From: an uncultured Pseudomonadota bacterium
Lineage (GTDB): Bacteria > Pseudomonadota > Gammaproteobacteria > Burkholderiales > Burkholderiaceae_C
Reading direction: 5' to 3'
Length of the DNA: 38,179 nucleotides
Assembly (NCBI GenBank): GCA_945952465.1
Contig: CAMFIB010000013.1
Location: 1 to 38,179 of the forward strand
Shown: piece by piece, positions 16,863 to 24,370 of the stretch
Position numbering within the stretch: position 1 is the first letter of the stretch
Layout: each line of letters opens with the position of its first letter
Program-made: the position numbers and the translations under genes
The notes under the pieces: model-generated
The model's input: the letters and a program-made list of their open reading frames with translations, nothing else
The model's database searches: none
Told to the model about the DNA's origin: nothing

Positions 16863-16879
16863 GCTAGCAAATTGCTAGC
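16863..16879. repeat. 8-bp palindrome GCTAGCAA-A-TTGCTAGC
   Basis: A perfect inverted repeat with a one-base centre lies 38 bp after the GMC stop codon. It may be an operator for a dimeric regulator or a weak hairpin; no U-run follows, so it is not a standard terminator. The gap 16826-17083 (258 bp) also holds an AT-rich stretch (about 16930-16990) that probably contains the promoter of the transporter, but I could not fix the boxes. Confidence 0.4.
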
Positions 16880-17083
16880 ACAGAACCGTGAAAAAAAGAG
16901 GTCATAGAGGTTTACCCTCGACCTCGCGCGATAAACCGCATCACGAAATAAAGCTTTAGGGTTACACCTTGGTTTGTAAGAGTCTGTAAAGCCCGGCGTC
17001 AGTATCCGGTCAGACCCCCTGCCGATAGTCGATTTCATCACTCCAACGGGAGTGAGTGAATTTCAACGTCAAGGAGATGATCG

Positions 17084-18742
17084 ATGGCCACAGCCGCTGG
17101 TGCTCGCCCGATGTCCCCCGAAGAACGCAAAGTCATTTTTGCGTCGTCGCTGGGCACGGTTTTCGAGTGGTATGACTTTTACCTGTATGGCTCGCTCGCA
17201 GCCATTATTGCGAAGCAGTTCTTCTCGGGCCTGGACGCCGGGTCGGCGTTCATCTTCGCGCTGCTGGCCTTCGCCGCCGGTTTCATCGTGCGCCCGTTCG
17301 GCGCGCTGGTGTTCGGCCGCCTCGGCGACATGATCGGCCGCAAGTACACCTTCCTGGTCACCATCCTGATCATGGGTGCGTCCACGTTCATCGTGGGCCT
17401 GCTGCCCAACTACGCCACCATCGGCGCGGCCGCCCCGATCATCCTGATCGTGCTGCGCCTGCTGCAGGGCCTGGCGCTCGGCGGTGAGTACGGCGGTGCC
17501 GCCACCTACGTGGCCGAGCACGCCCCTCAAGGCAAGCGCGGCGCCTACACGGCCTGGATCCAGACCACCGCAACGCTGGGCCTGTTCCTGTCGCTGCTGG
17601 TGATTCTCGGCACCCGCACCTTCGTGGGCGAGGCCGTGTTCGCCGAGTGGGGCTGGCGCGTGCCGTTCCTGGTCTCCATCCTGCTGCTGGGCATCTCGGT
17701 CTACATCCGTCTGTCGATGAACGAGTCGCCGGCCTTCGCCAAGATGAAGGCCGAGGGCAAGACCTCCAAGGCCCCGCTGTCGGAATCGTTCGGCCAGTGG
17801 AAGAACCTGAAGATCGTGATCCTGGCGCTGATCGGCCTGACCGCCGGCCAGGCCGTGGTCTGGTACACGGGCCAGTTCTACGCGCTGTTCTTCCTGACGC
17901 AGCAGCTCAAGGTCGACGGCCCCACCGCCAACCTGTTGATCGCCGCCGCGCTGGTCATCGGCACGCCGTTCTTCATCGTGTTCGGCGCCTGGTCCGACAA
18001 GATCGGCCGCAAGCCCATCATCATGGCGGGCTGCCTGCTGGCCGTGCTCACCTACATTCCGGTGTTCGGCGCGCTGACCAAGGCCGCCAACCCCGACCTG
18101 GCCGCTGCACAAGAGAAGAACAAGGTCGTCATCCACGCCGACCCGAACGAGTGCTCGTTCCAGTTCAACCCGACCGGCACCGTCAAGTTCACCAGCTCGT
18201 GCGACATCGCCAAGCAGGTGCTGGCCGCTGGCTCCGTGAGCTACGAGAACGACAAGCTGCCCGCCGGCACCCCGGCCACCATCACCATTGGTGAGACCAA
18301 GATCGAGAGCTACACCTCCAAGGGCCTGACCCCCGAGGACGCCAAGGCCAAGGACGCCGCCTTCAAGAAGTCGGTCGCCGAAGCCCTGAAGGCCGCCGGC
18401 TACCCGACCAAGGCCGACCCGGCCAAGCTCGACAAGGTCATGGTCGTCGCCATCCTGGTGTACCTGATGATCCTGGTGACCATGGTCTACGGCCCGATCG
18501 CCGCCATGCTGGTCGAAATGTTCCCGACCCGCATCCGCTACACGTCCATGTCCCTGCCGTACCACATCGGCAACGGCTGGTTCGGCGGCCTGCTGCCCAC
18601 CACCGCGTTCGCGATCGTGGCGCAGACCGGCAACATGTACAACGGCCTGTACTACCCGATCATCGTTGCCGGCATGACCTTCGTCATCGGCATGCTGTTC
18701 GTGCGTGAGACCAAGGACGTCGACATCTACGCCAACGACTGA
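17084..18742 (+). CDS. MHS-type MFS transporter with a large soluble insert, 552 residues
   Basis: AAGGAG lies 7 bases before the ATG at 17084. The N-terminal half is a clear metabolite:H+ symporter: GTVFEWYDFYLYGSLA in helix 1, GRLGDMIGRKYTF (motif A) at about 78-90, and RLLQGLALGGEYGGAATYVAEHAP at about 125-148. The half-repeat of motif A is FGAWSDKIGRKPIIM (about 300-314). Usual MHS members have about 430-450 residues. The extra length is a hydrophilic block at about residues 335-450, between the helix ending near 331 and the one starting near 453, with two cysteines (Cys357, Cys373). Relatives take up organic acids, betaine or proline; the substrate here is not predictable. The strong ribosome site suggests high expression. 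Confidence 0.9.
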   Translation: MATAAGARPMSPEERKVIFASSLGTVFEWYDFYLYGSLAAIIAKQFFSGLDAGSAFIFALLAFAAGFIVRPFGALVFGRLGDMIGRKYTFLVTILIMGASTFIVGLLPNYATIGAAAPIILIVLRLLQGLALGGEYGGAATYVAEHAPQGKRGAYTAWIQTTATLGLFLSLLVILGTRTFVGEAVFAEWGWRVPFLVSILLLGISVYIRLSMNESPAFAKMKAEGKTSKAPLSESFGQWKNLKIVILALIGLTAGQAVVWYTGQFYALFFLTQQLKVDGPTANLLIAAALVIGTPFFIVFGAWSDKIGRKPIIMAGCLLAVLTYIPVFGALTKAANPDLAAAQEKNKVVIHADPNECSFQFNPTGTVKFTSSCDIAKQVLAAGSVSYENDKLPAGTPATITIGETKIESYTSKGLTPEDAKAKDAAFKKSVAEALKAAGYPTKADPAKLDKVMVVAILVYLMILVTMVYGPIAAMLVEMFPTRIRYTSMSLPYHIGNGWFGGLLPTTAFAIVAQTGNMYNGLYYPIIVAGMTFVIGMLFVRETKDVDIYAND

Positions 18743-18818
18743 GGAGAGCGGTTGCCGGAGAGTCCCTACCGGCGGCTGGCGTCAGCCTGACGTTGGTCGC
18801 CGGGGGTAACTTCTCCTC
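18741..18818 (+). ncRNA. structured RNA element right after the MHS transporter gene
   Basis: Two nested helices can form. The outer pairs 18741-18756 with 18805-18818, with a 2-base bulge and two G-T pairs. The inner is a 14-bp hairpin (18771-18784 with 18788-18801, loop GCC) with four G-T pairs. A terminator follows at 18827-18862. This could be a 3' UTR element of the transporter mRNA or a small RNA released from it. It matches no riboswitch I know. Confidence 0.35.
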
Positions 18819-18826
18819 CAGCCGAG

Positions 18827-18862
18827 TCGCCCTTGCGGTGCAAGCCGCAGGGGCGATTTTTA
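18827..18862 (+). terminator. rho-independent terminator after the MHS transporter
   Basis: The arms 18827-18838 and 18845-18856 pair over 12 positions with one G-T pair, around the loop TGCAAG, and are followed by TTTTT and then ATT. It ends the transporter transcript and separates it from the small membrane protein gene at 18914. Confidence 0.85.
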
Positions 18863-18913
18863 TTGAGAAACCCGAACCAGTCGGCCTGCCGGCCGACAAC
18901 AGGAGATTGAGAC

Positions 18914-19093
18914 ATGTGGAAGATTGTGGTGGCCTTCGTTATCTTCGCCGCGCTGACGATGTACGTGCTGAGCAAGGGTGGTGACATCGACATGAGCGGC
19001 GAGAAGCACGGCATCGACGCCGGCCACGACGCCAAACCCGCTGCCACGGCCCCGGCCGACGCCGCTTCGGCCCCGGCCTCCGAGGCCAAGTAA
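18914..19093 (+). CDS. small single-helix membrane protein, 59 residues
   Basis: AGGAG at 18901-18905 precedes the ATG at 18914. The protein starts MWKIVVAFVIFAALTMYVLSKGGDIDMSGEKHG: one hydrophobic helix at residues 3-20, then a short polar part with two His, and an Ala/Pro-rich tail ending ASEAK. The helix could be an anchor or an uncleaved signal. I do not recognise the family. It lies after the transporter's terminator, so it needs its own promoter or read-through. The clean ribosome site and the sharp hydrophobic/polar split support a real gene. Confidence 0.7.
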   Translation: MWKIVVAFVIFAALTMYVLSKGGDIDMSGEKHGIDAGHDAKPAATAPADAASAPASEAK

Positions 19094-19112
19094 ACCCCCG
19101 GCCCGCGGGCCC

Positions 19113-19457
19113 TCAGCGCAGCCGGCCCACGTAGCGGGCGCCGGCTGCGGCCGCATCGGCCGGCGCGGCCGGCCCTTGCAGCGCCGCCGCCGCGTCGGCG
19201 GGCAGGTTTGGCTGCGGCGCGAGCACCGGCCGGCGAGCTGGCGGCTCGGGTTGCCGCATCGCCGCCTCCAGCTTGGCGGCCCAGTCGGCCAGTTCCGGCG
19301 CGGCATTTTCCAGCGCGTGCTGCCGCGCCAGGCGCACCACCTCGGCTGCGTATTCCGGGTTGGCGGCCATCCATTCCACGTCGGTCACGCGGCCCGTCTT
19401 GCGCCGCAGCAGCACATGCAGGTGGGCGGCGATGGCGACCCGTTCAGAAGACAGCAT
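19113..19457 (-). CDS. protein of unknown function, 114 residues, downstream of amt
   Basis: The N-terminal 65 residues look helical (MLSSERVAIAAHLHVLLRRKTGRVTDVEWMAANPEYAAEVVRLARQHA) and the rest is Ala/Pro-rich. It has no signal peptide or membrane helix. The start at 19457 is 39 bp after the amt stop codon on the same strand, so it is likely co-transcribed with amt. It is not a PII protein: GlnK/GlnB would start MKLVTAIIKPFKL or similar and carry the T-loop. I do not recognise it. Confidence 0.7.
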   Translation of the reverse strand: MLSSERVAIAAHLHVLLRRKTGRVTDVEWMAANPEYAAEVVRLARQHALENAAPELADWAAKLEAAMRQPEPPARRPVLAPQPNLPADAAAALQGPAAPADAAAAGARYVGRLR

Positions 19458-19496
19458 GGCGTTGTTTCCCCGTCGTCGTGGTGGCGAAAGCCGGCA

Positions 19497-20933
19497 TCAG
19501 GCGCCCAGCCGCTCGCTGTGCAGCGACAGGTCCAGCCCGTCCTGCTCGTCGTGGTCGCTGGCCCGCAGCTTCATGAACAGCGACAGCACGCCCAGCAGCA
19601 CCGATGTCGCGACCAGGCTGTAGAGCAGCACCGCCACGGTACCCACGGCCTGCGTCACCACGTCGCCCGACACGCCCGACACCGTCTTGCTGGCGAACAC
19701 GCCGGTCAGCAGCGAGCCGACGATGCCGCCCACGCCGTGTACGCCGAACACGTCCAGCGCGTCGTCCGCGCCGAGCAGGCGCTTCAGGCCGGTTGCGCCC
19801 CAGTAGCAGGCCAACCCGGCAACACCGCCGATGACGGCCGCCGCGCCCGGCGTGACGAAGCCGGCGGCCGGCGTGATGGCCACCAGCCCCGCGACCAGGC
19901 CCGAGCACAGGCCCAGCAGCGAGGGCCGGCGCCGCACCGCCCATTCGCCCAGCATCCAGGACACCGCGCCCGCCGCCGCAGCGATGTGCGTCACCGCCAT
20001 CGCCAGGCCTGCGCGGCCGTCCGCCGCCACCGCCGAGCCGGCGTTGAAGCCGAACCAGCCAACCCACAGCAGGCCGGCGCCGGACATCGTCAGCCCCAGG
20101 TTGAACGGCTCGAAGGCCTCCTTGCCCCAGCCCTTGCGCGGCCCCAGCACCCAGGCGCAGACCAGGCCCGAAATGCCGGCGTTGATGTGCACCACCGAGC
20201 CGCCGGCGAAGTCGAGCACGCCACGTTGCGCCAGCCAGCCGCCCGGCTCCCAGACCCAGTGCGCCACCGGCGCATAGACCAGCAGCGACCACAGGCCGAC
20301 GAAGGCCAGCATGGCCGAAAACCGCATGCGTTCCACGAATGCGCCCACCACCAGCGCCGCGGTGATGATGGCGAAGCTGAGCTGGAACATGGCGTAGACC
20401 GATTCCGGGATGTTGGGCGCGATGTGGCTCACCGCCACCGTGCCTGCGTCCTTGCGGTAGTCCAGCCCGCTAAACCAGGCCCGCTGCAGCCCGCCCAGCC
20501 AGTCCGTGCCCGGCGTGAACGCCAGCGAATAGCCCAGCGCGAACCACAGCAGGCTGACCAGCGCGGCGACGGCGACCACCATTGCCATGGTGTTGATGAC
20601 ATTCTTGCGGCGCACCATGCCGCCATAGAACAGCGCGATGCCCGGCAGCGTCATCAGCAGCACCAGCGCGGTGGCGGTCATCATCCAGCCGGTGTCGGCG
20701 GCGCTCAGCGTGTCCTGCCTGACCAGGGACGGGCGGGTGGGCGCGGCCGCCGTGAGCGTCGGCGAGCCGGGCCCGGAAGCGGCGGCCGGCGCGCTGGCGG
20801 CGGGCGGGGCCGGCATCGAGGCTGTGGCCGCGGGCGCCGCAGCCGCCGGCGGGGGCTGCTGCGCATGCACCGGCGCCCATGCGGCCAGCCACAGGCCCAG
20901 AACCATGAACCGGCATGCCGTCGAGACCCCCAT
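19497..20933 (-). CDS. amt: Amt-family ammonium transporter with N-terminal signal and Ala/Pro linker, 478 residues
   Basis: AAGGAGG lies 7 bases before the ATG at 20933. A signal peptide (about residues 1-24, ending VHA) is followed by an Ala/Pro-rich linker to about residue 70, and then the Amt domain of eleven helices. The paired pore histidines are His249 (GGSVVHINAG) and His399 (FGVHGVGG), 150 apart as in E. coli AmtB (168/318). Amt proteins conduct ammonia or ammonium at low supply and are usually paired with GlnK, which is absent here. The near-consensus sigma-54 promoter at 20970-20985 points to nitrogen control through NtrC. Confidence 0.94.
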   Translation of the reverse strand: MGVSTACRFMVLGLWLAAWAPVHAQQPPPAAAAPAATASMPAPPAASAPAAASGPGSPTLTAAAPTRPSLVRQDTLSAADTGWMMTATALVLLMTLPGIALFYGGMVRRKNVINTMAMVVAVAALVSLLWFALGYSLAFTPGTDWLGGLQRAWFSGLDYRKDAGTVAVSHIAPNIPESVYAMFQLSFAIITAALVVGAFVERMRFSAMLAFVGLWSLLVYAPVAHWVWEPGGWLAQRGVLDFAGGSVVHINAGISGLVCAWVLGPRKGWGKEAFEPFNLGLTMSGAGLLWVGWFGFNAGSAVAADGRAGLAMAVTHIAAAAGAVSWMLGEWAVRRRPSLLGLCSGLVAGLVAITPAAGFVTPGAAAVIGGVAGLACYWGATGLKRLLGADDALDVFGVHGVGGIVGSLLTGVFASKTVSGVSGDVVTQAVGTVAVLLYSLVATSVLLGVLSLFMKLRASDHDEQDGLDLSLHSERLGA

Positions 20934-20969
20934 GTCCACCCCTCCTTGGTGCGTTTTTGGGAAATTCCC

Positions 20970-20985
20970 GCATAAGTCGTGCCAG
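20970..20985 (-). promoter_or_regulatory. amt: sigma-54 promoter of amt
   Basis: The minus strand reads CTGGCACGACTTATGC, which matches the sigma-54 consensus YTGGCACG-N4-TTGC with one change. The -24 GG (20983-20982) and the -12 GC (20971-20970) are exactly 10 bases apart. Transcription would start near 20958, about 25 bases before the ATG, leaving room for the AAGGAGG site. Sigma-54 promoters need an activator, most likely NtrC for amt. Confidence 0.8.
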
Positions 20986-21066
20986 TGGCGCGCTGCCGGC
21001 CCCCGGCCGCCCGGCTCGCCGAAATGACTCTTAGACGACATTGCTTACGCCATACCGACCGGGTTC

Positions 21067-21090
21067 GCATACCGGGGAAAGCCCGTATGC
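21067..21090. promoter_or_regulatory. inverted repeat upstream of the amt sigma-54 promoter
   Basis: GCATAC-CGGG and CCCG-TATGC face each other around GAAAG, with one unpaired C. It is 82 bp upstream of the -24 box, a usual place for an enhancer site of a sigma-54 activator. It does not match the NtrC consensus well, so the role is open. Confidence 0.25.
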
Positions 21091-21148
21091 CCCGGGGCGG
21101 TGCGGGGGGGTACAGTCGCGCCTGCATTTACAGGACACAACGAGGCCT

Positions 21149-21196
21149 GTGAGAGCGAGGAGCCGAGGAGACAACCAGAGCAACAACTACAACTGA
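21149..21196 (+). CDS. possible 15-codon leader peptide, Asn-rich
   Basis: A GTG frame after CGAGG encodes VRARSRGDNQSNNYN, with four Asn and one Gln in the last eight residues. Its TGA overlaps an ATG (TGATG) that opens a 7-codon frame, MHPPRDV, ending at 21219. A strong terminator follows 5 bases later. This is the layout of a leader peptide with an attenuator, or chance frames in a small RNA. I cannot tell which. Confidence 0.2.
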   Translation: MRARSRGDNQSNNYN

Positions 21197-21224
21197 TGCA
21201 TCCACCACGAGATGTTTGATCGCA

Positions 21225-21251
21225 GGCGCCGGAGACCCCGGCGCCTTTTTT
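21225..21251 (+). terminator. strong rho-independent terminator with no evident long gene before it
   Basis: The arms GGCGCCGG (21225-21232) and CCGGCGCC (21238-21245) pair perfectly around AGACC, and TTTTTT follows at 21246-21251. The nearest upstream gene, amt, runs away on the other strand, so the terminated plus-strand transcript must begin inside the gap 20934-21224. This implies a small RNA or leader transcript. Confidence 0.85.
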
Positions 21252-21358
21252 ATGGCCGTTCCCAACCGCAATGGGGAGCCAAATCGCCCGCAAGTCAGCG
21301 CGAACATTGGCGACATTGCTATAAAAATTGAAGCGACCGCCGTGGAATAATCCGGGCC

Positions 21359-22117
21359 ATGGAATGGCTGGTGGTCTGTGCCGCGTCGCTCTTGGCCGGC
21401 TGCATCGACGCGATCGTCGGCGGCGGCGGCCTCATCATGGTGCCCGCGCTGTTCGCCACCTTCCCCAACGCCCACCCCGCCACGCTGTTCGGATGCAACA
21501 AGGGGGCCTCGGTCTGGGGCACCGGCATCGCCACCTGGCGCTACAGCCGCCGGGTGCAGCTCCGTTGGGATTCCCTGCTGCCGGCGGCCCTGGCCGGTTT
21601 TGCCGGCTCCTTCGCCGGCGCCTGGGTGGTCACGCTGGTGTCGCCCGACTTCCTGCGCCGGCTGCTGCCTTTCGTGCTGATCGCGGTGCTGGGCTACACG
21701 CTGGCCCGCAAAGACCTGGGCCACAGCCATGCGCCCCGGCTGGCCGGCCGGGCCGAGGCGCTGGCGGCCGGCACCATCGGCCTGGGCGTGGGTTTCTACG
21801 ACGGCTTCTTCGGCCCCGGCACCGGCAGCTTCTTCATCTTCCTGTTCGTGCGCTGGCTGGGCTACGACTTCCTGCACGCGTCGGCGTCGGCCAAGCTGCT
21901 GAACACCGCCACCAACGTGGCCGCGCTCATGCTCTTCGCGGCCAAGGGCCATGTGTGGTGGCACATCGCGCTGGCGATGGCGGTGGCCAACGTGGTGGGC
22001 AGCCTGATTGGTACCCACCTGGCGCTGCGCCACGGCGCCGGCTTCGTGCGCGGCGTGTTCATTGCGGTGGTGGGCGCGCTGATCTTGAAGACCGGTTACG
22101 ACGCCTGGCTGCGCTGA
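21359..22117 (+). CDS. TSUP-family (TauE/SafE) permease, 252 residues
   Basis: It starts MEWLVVCAASLLAGCIDAIVGGGGLIMVPAL, the Gly-rich first repeat of TSUP permeases. The second repeat is GTIGLGVGFYDGFFGPGTGSFFIFLFV at about residues 140-166. About eight hydrophobic helices are visible and the length is normal for the family. TSUP proteins move anions such as sulfite, sulfoacetate or other small sulfur compounds across the inner membrane. This one is of the YfcA type, whose substrate is not settled. It is convergent with mrdA; only 13 bp separate the stop codons. Confidence 0.92.
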   Translation: MEWLVVCAASLLAGCIDAIVGGGGLIMVPALFATFPNAHPATLFGCNKGASVWGTGIATWRYSRRVQLRWDSLLPAALAGFAGSFAGAWVVTLVSPDFLRRLLPFVLIAVLGYTLARKDLGHSHAPRLAGRAEALAAGTIGLGVGFYDGFFGPGTGSFFIFLFVRWLGYDFLHASASAKLLNTATNVAALMLFAAKGHVWWHIALAMAVANVVGSLIGTHLALRHGAGFVRGVFIAVVGALILKTGYDAWLR

Positions 22118-22130
22118 GCGCGCCCGGCCG

Positions 22131-24359
22131 TCAGCGCACGGGTGGCAGCGGGCCGGGCACCGCGCCCTGGTTGGCCAGCAGGCGGGGGTCGTTCGGCCGG
22201 TCGGGCGGCACGGTGGCCACCGGCACGCTGGGCGGCGCCGGCGGCCGGGGTGGCGGTACCGTGAAGGCGGCCGTGATGGCCGGCAGGTGGGGCGCCTTGA
22301 CGGCCGTGGCGGTGGTGCCCGGCACGGCGGTGGCCGAAGCGCCGGGTCTGGCGCCCGACGCCGCCGCAGACGCCGCGTGGGCCGCAGCGGCGGCCACGGC
22401 GGCCGGGCTGCCGGCCGGCAGCGGCGGCCATTCCATCTCGGCCGCCACGCGCGGCGTGCCGATGGGCGCAACGCCGGTGCCCTTGCGCACGGCGGCCATG
22501 TCTTCGTCGCTCGGGTACTGGCCCAGCAGCCAGTAGTCGAACACCCGGCGGGCGATGGGCGCGGCCGCCTCGGCGCCCCAGCCCGCGTTCTCGACGATGA
22601 GCGCCAGCGCGATCCGGGGGTGGTCGGCCGGCGCGAACGCCATGTACAGCGCATGGTCGCGCTGGTGTTCCTCCAGCTTGGCCTTGTTGTACTTGTCGTT
22701 CTGGCCGATCGTCACGGCCTGCGCGGTGCCGGTCTTGCCGCCGCTCTGGTAGGGCGCGCCGGCGAACACCCGCATGGAGGTGCCTTCCAGCGTCACCCCG
22801 ACCAGCGCCCGGCGCACCACCTCGATGTTCTGCGGCTTGTAGCCCAGGTTCTCGGCCGGCGGCATCGGCACCGGCACCTCGGTGTGAGAGAAAGCGTCTT
22901 GCGTGGCCACCACCAGCCGCGGCTTGTGCTTGATGCCGCCGGCCGCCAGCGTGGCCGTGGCCTGCGCGAGCTGCAGGATGGTGAAGTTGTTGTAGCCCTG
23001 GCCGATGCCCAGCGAAATGGTCTCGCCCGCGTACCAGCGCTTGTGCTCGGGCTGCCGGTAGGTGCGGCGCTTCCAGTCCTGGCTGGGCAGCACGCCGCGC
23101 ACCTCGCCATTGATGTCGATGCCGGTGATCTGCCCGAAGCCCAGCGGCGCCATGAAGTCGTGCATCGCGTCCACCCCCAGCTCGTTGGCCAGCGAGTAGT
23201 AGTAGACGTTGCTCGACTTGACGATGCTGCGGTACATGTCGACCGCGCCCAGCGCGATGTCGCCGTGGCTGCGGAAGGTGTGGCCGCCAAAGGTCCAGGA
23301 GGCGTTGTCTTGAATGATGGTGCCCGGCCCGCGCTTGCCGGTCTCCAGGGCGGCCAGCGCCATGAACGGCTTGTAGGTGGAGCCGGGCGGGTAGGTGCCG
23401 CGCAGCGCCCGGTTCAGCAGCGGCTTGTCGAGCGACTCGTTGAGGGCCTGCCAGCTTTCCACGTCGATGCCGTCGACGAACAGGTTGGGGTCGAAGGTGG
23501 GCTTGCTGACGAAGGCCAGCACCTCGCCGCTCTGCGGGTCCAGCGCCACCAGCGCGCCGCGGCGGTCGCCGTACAGGTCTTCCACCAGTTTCTGCAGCTT
23601 GATGTCCACCGACAGCCGCACCGTGTTGCCCGAGGTGGGCGGCGTGGTCGCCAGCTTGCGCACGGCGCGGCCGCCGGCCGAGGTCTCCACCTGGTCGACC
23701 CCCGTGATGCCGTGCAGCGGCTGCTCGAAGCTCTGCTCCACGCCCAGCTTGCCGATGTAGTCGGTGCCCCGGTAGTTGCCCTCTTCGTCCTCGTCCTCGA
23801 TGCGCTCCTTCTCGGCCTGGTTGATGCGGCCGATGTAGCCGATCACGTGGCTGGCCAGCTCGCCGTAGGGGTAGCTGCGGAACAGGCGGGCCTTGATGTC
23901 CACGCCGGGAAACCGGTAGCGCTGGGCGGCGAAGCGGGCCACTTCCTCGTCGGTCAGCCGGGTGCGGATCGGCAGCGACTCGAAATTCTTGGAGTCGTCC
24001 ATGAGCTTCTTGAAGCGCCGCCGGTCCCGCGGCTCGACCGGGATCACCTCGGCGATCGCGTCGATCGTGGCCTCCAGGTTGGCCACCTTGGACGGCGTGA
24101 TCTCCACCGTGTAGGCCGAGTAGTTGTTGGCCAGCACGATGCCGTTGCGGTCCAGAATGAGCCCGCGGTTCGGCACGATGGGCACGATGGCCGTGCGGTT
24201 GCTTTCCGCCTGTTCGTTCAGGTCGTCGTGCCGGACCACCTGCAGGTAGAACAGCCGCGAGCCGATGAGCACGAAGCACAGCACCACCAGGATGCCGATG
24301 ACCAGCACCCGGCTGCGAAAACGCGCCAACTCCAGCTTGAGGTTGCGGATCGCGGTCAT
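22131..24359 (-). CDS. mrdA: penicillin-binding protein 2 (elongation transpeptidase), 742 residues with a long C-terminal tail
   Basis: One N-terminal helix (about residues 18-34) anchors the protein in the inner membrane. The PBP dimerisation domain follows, with RGLILDRNGIVLANN at 65-79. The transpeptidase motifs are Ser327-T-Y-Lys330 (PPGSTYKPF), Ser382-S-N384 and Lys542-T-G544. PBP2 cross-links peptidoglycan in the elongasome with RodA and MreBCD. E. coli PBP2 has 633 residues; this one continues after YWLLGQYPSDED (about 620) with a 100-residue Ala/Pro/Val-rich tail. It is the last gene of the mreBCD-mrdA operon, 11 bp after mreD. The usual next gene, rodA, is missing here. Confidence 0.95.
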   Translation of the reverse strand: MTAIRNLKLELARFRSRVLVIGILVVLCFVLIGSRLFYLQVVRHDDLNEQAESNRTAIVPIVPNRGLILDRNGIVLANNYSAYTVEITPSKVANLEATIDAIAEVIPVEPRDRRRFKKLMDDSKNFESLPIRTRLTDEEVARFAAQRYRFPGVDIKARLFRSYPYGELASHVIGYIGRINQAEKERIEDEDEEGNYRGTDYIGKLGVEQSFEQPLHGITGVDQVETSAGGRAVRKLATTPPTSGNTVRLSVDIKLQKLVEDLYGDRRGALVALDPQSGEVLAFVSKPTFDPNLFVDGIDVESWQALNESLDKPLLNRALRGTYPPGSTYKPFMALAALETGKRGPGTIIQDNASWTFGGHTFRSHGDIALGAVDMYRSIVKSSNVYYYSLANELGVDAMHDFMAPLGFGQITGIDINGEVRGVLPSQDWKRRTYRQPEHKRWYAGETISLGIGQGYNNFTILQLAQATATLAAGGIKHKPRLVVATQDAFSHTEVPVPMPPAENLGYKPQNIEVVRRALVGVTLEGTSMRVFAGAPYQSGGKTGTAQAVTIGQNDKYNKAKLEEHQRDHALYMAFAPADHPRIALALIVENAGWGAEAAAPIARRVFDYWLLGQYPSDEDMAAVRKGTGVAPIGTPRVAAEMEWPPLPAGSPAAVAAAAAHAASAAASGARPGASATAVPGTTATAVKAPHLPAITAAFTVPPPRPPAPPSVPVATVPPDRPNDPRLLANQGAVPGPLPPVR

Positions 24360-24370
24360 CTCGGGCGCCT

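Larger units (their letters stand above)
20986..21358. other. intergenic region between amt and the TSUP permease
   Basis: Between amt and the TSUP permease lie more than 400 bp without a clear long gene. Besides the amt promoter, I see an imperfect inverted repeat, GCATAC-CGGG (21067-21076) and CCCGTATGC (21082-21090), which could be an activator site about 100 bp upstream of the amt promoter; two tiny overlapping reading frames (21149-21219); a strong plus-strand terminator (21225-21251); and a TATAAA at 21320-21325 without a fitting -35. Confidence 0.4.

Noticed and set aside
18741-18818. Possible glycine riboswitch, because GGAGAG occurs twice
   Set aside because: The conserved core and the closing CTCTCAGGC-type segment are absent, and the element follows the transporter gene rather than leading a glycine gene.
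19113-19457. glnK/glnB next to amt
   Set aside because: The protein lacks the PII start, T-loop and nucleotide motifs.
21307-21325. TTGGCG and TATAAA as a promoter of the TSUP gene
   Set aside because: The two boxes are only 7 bases apart and no other -35 fits TATAAA.
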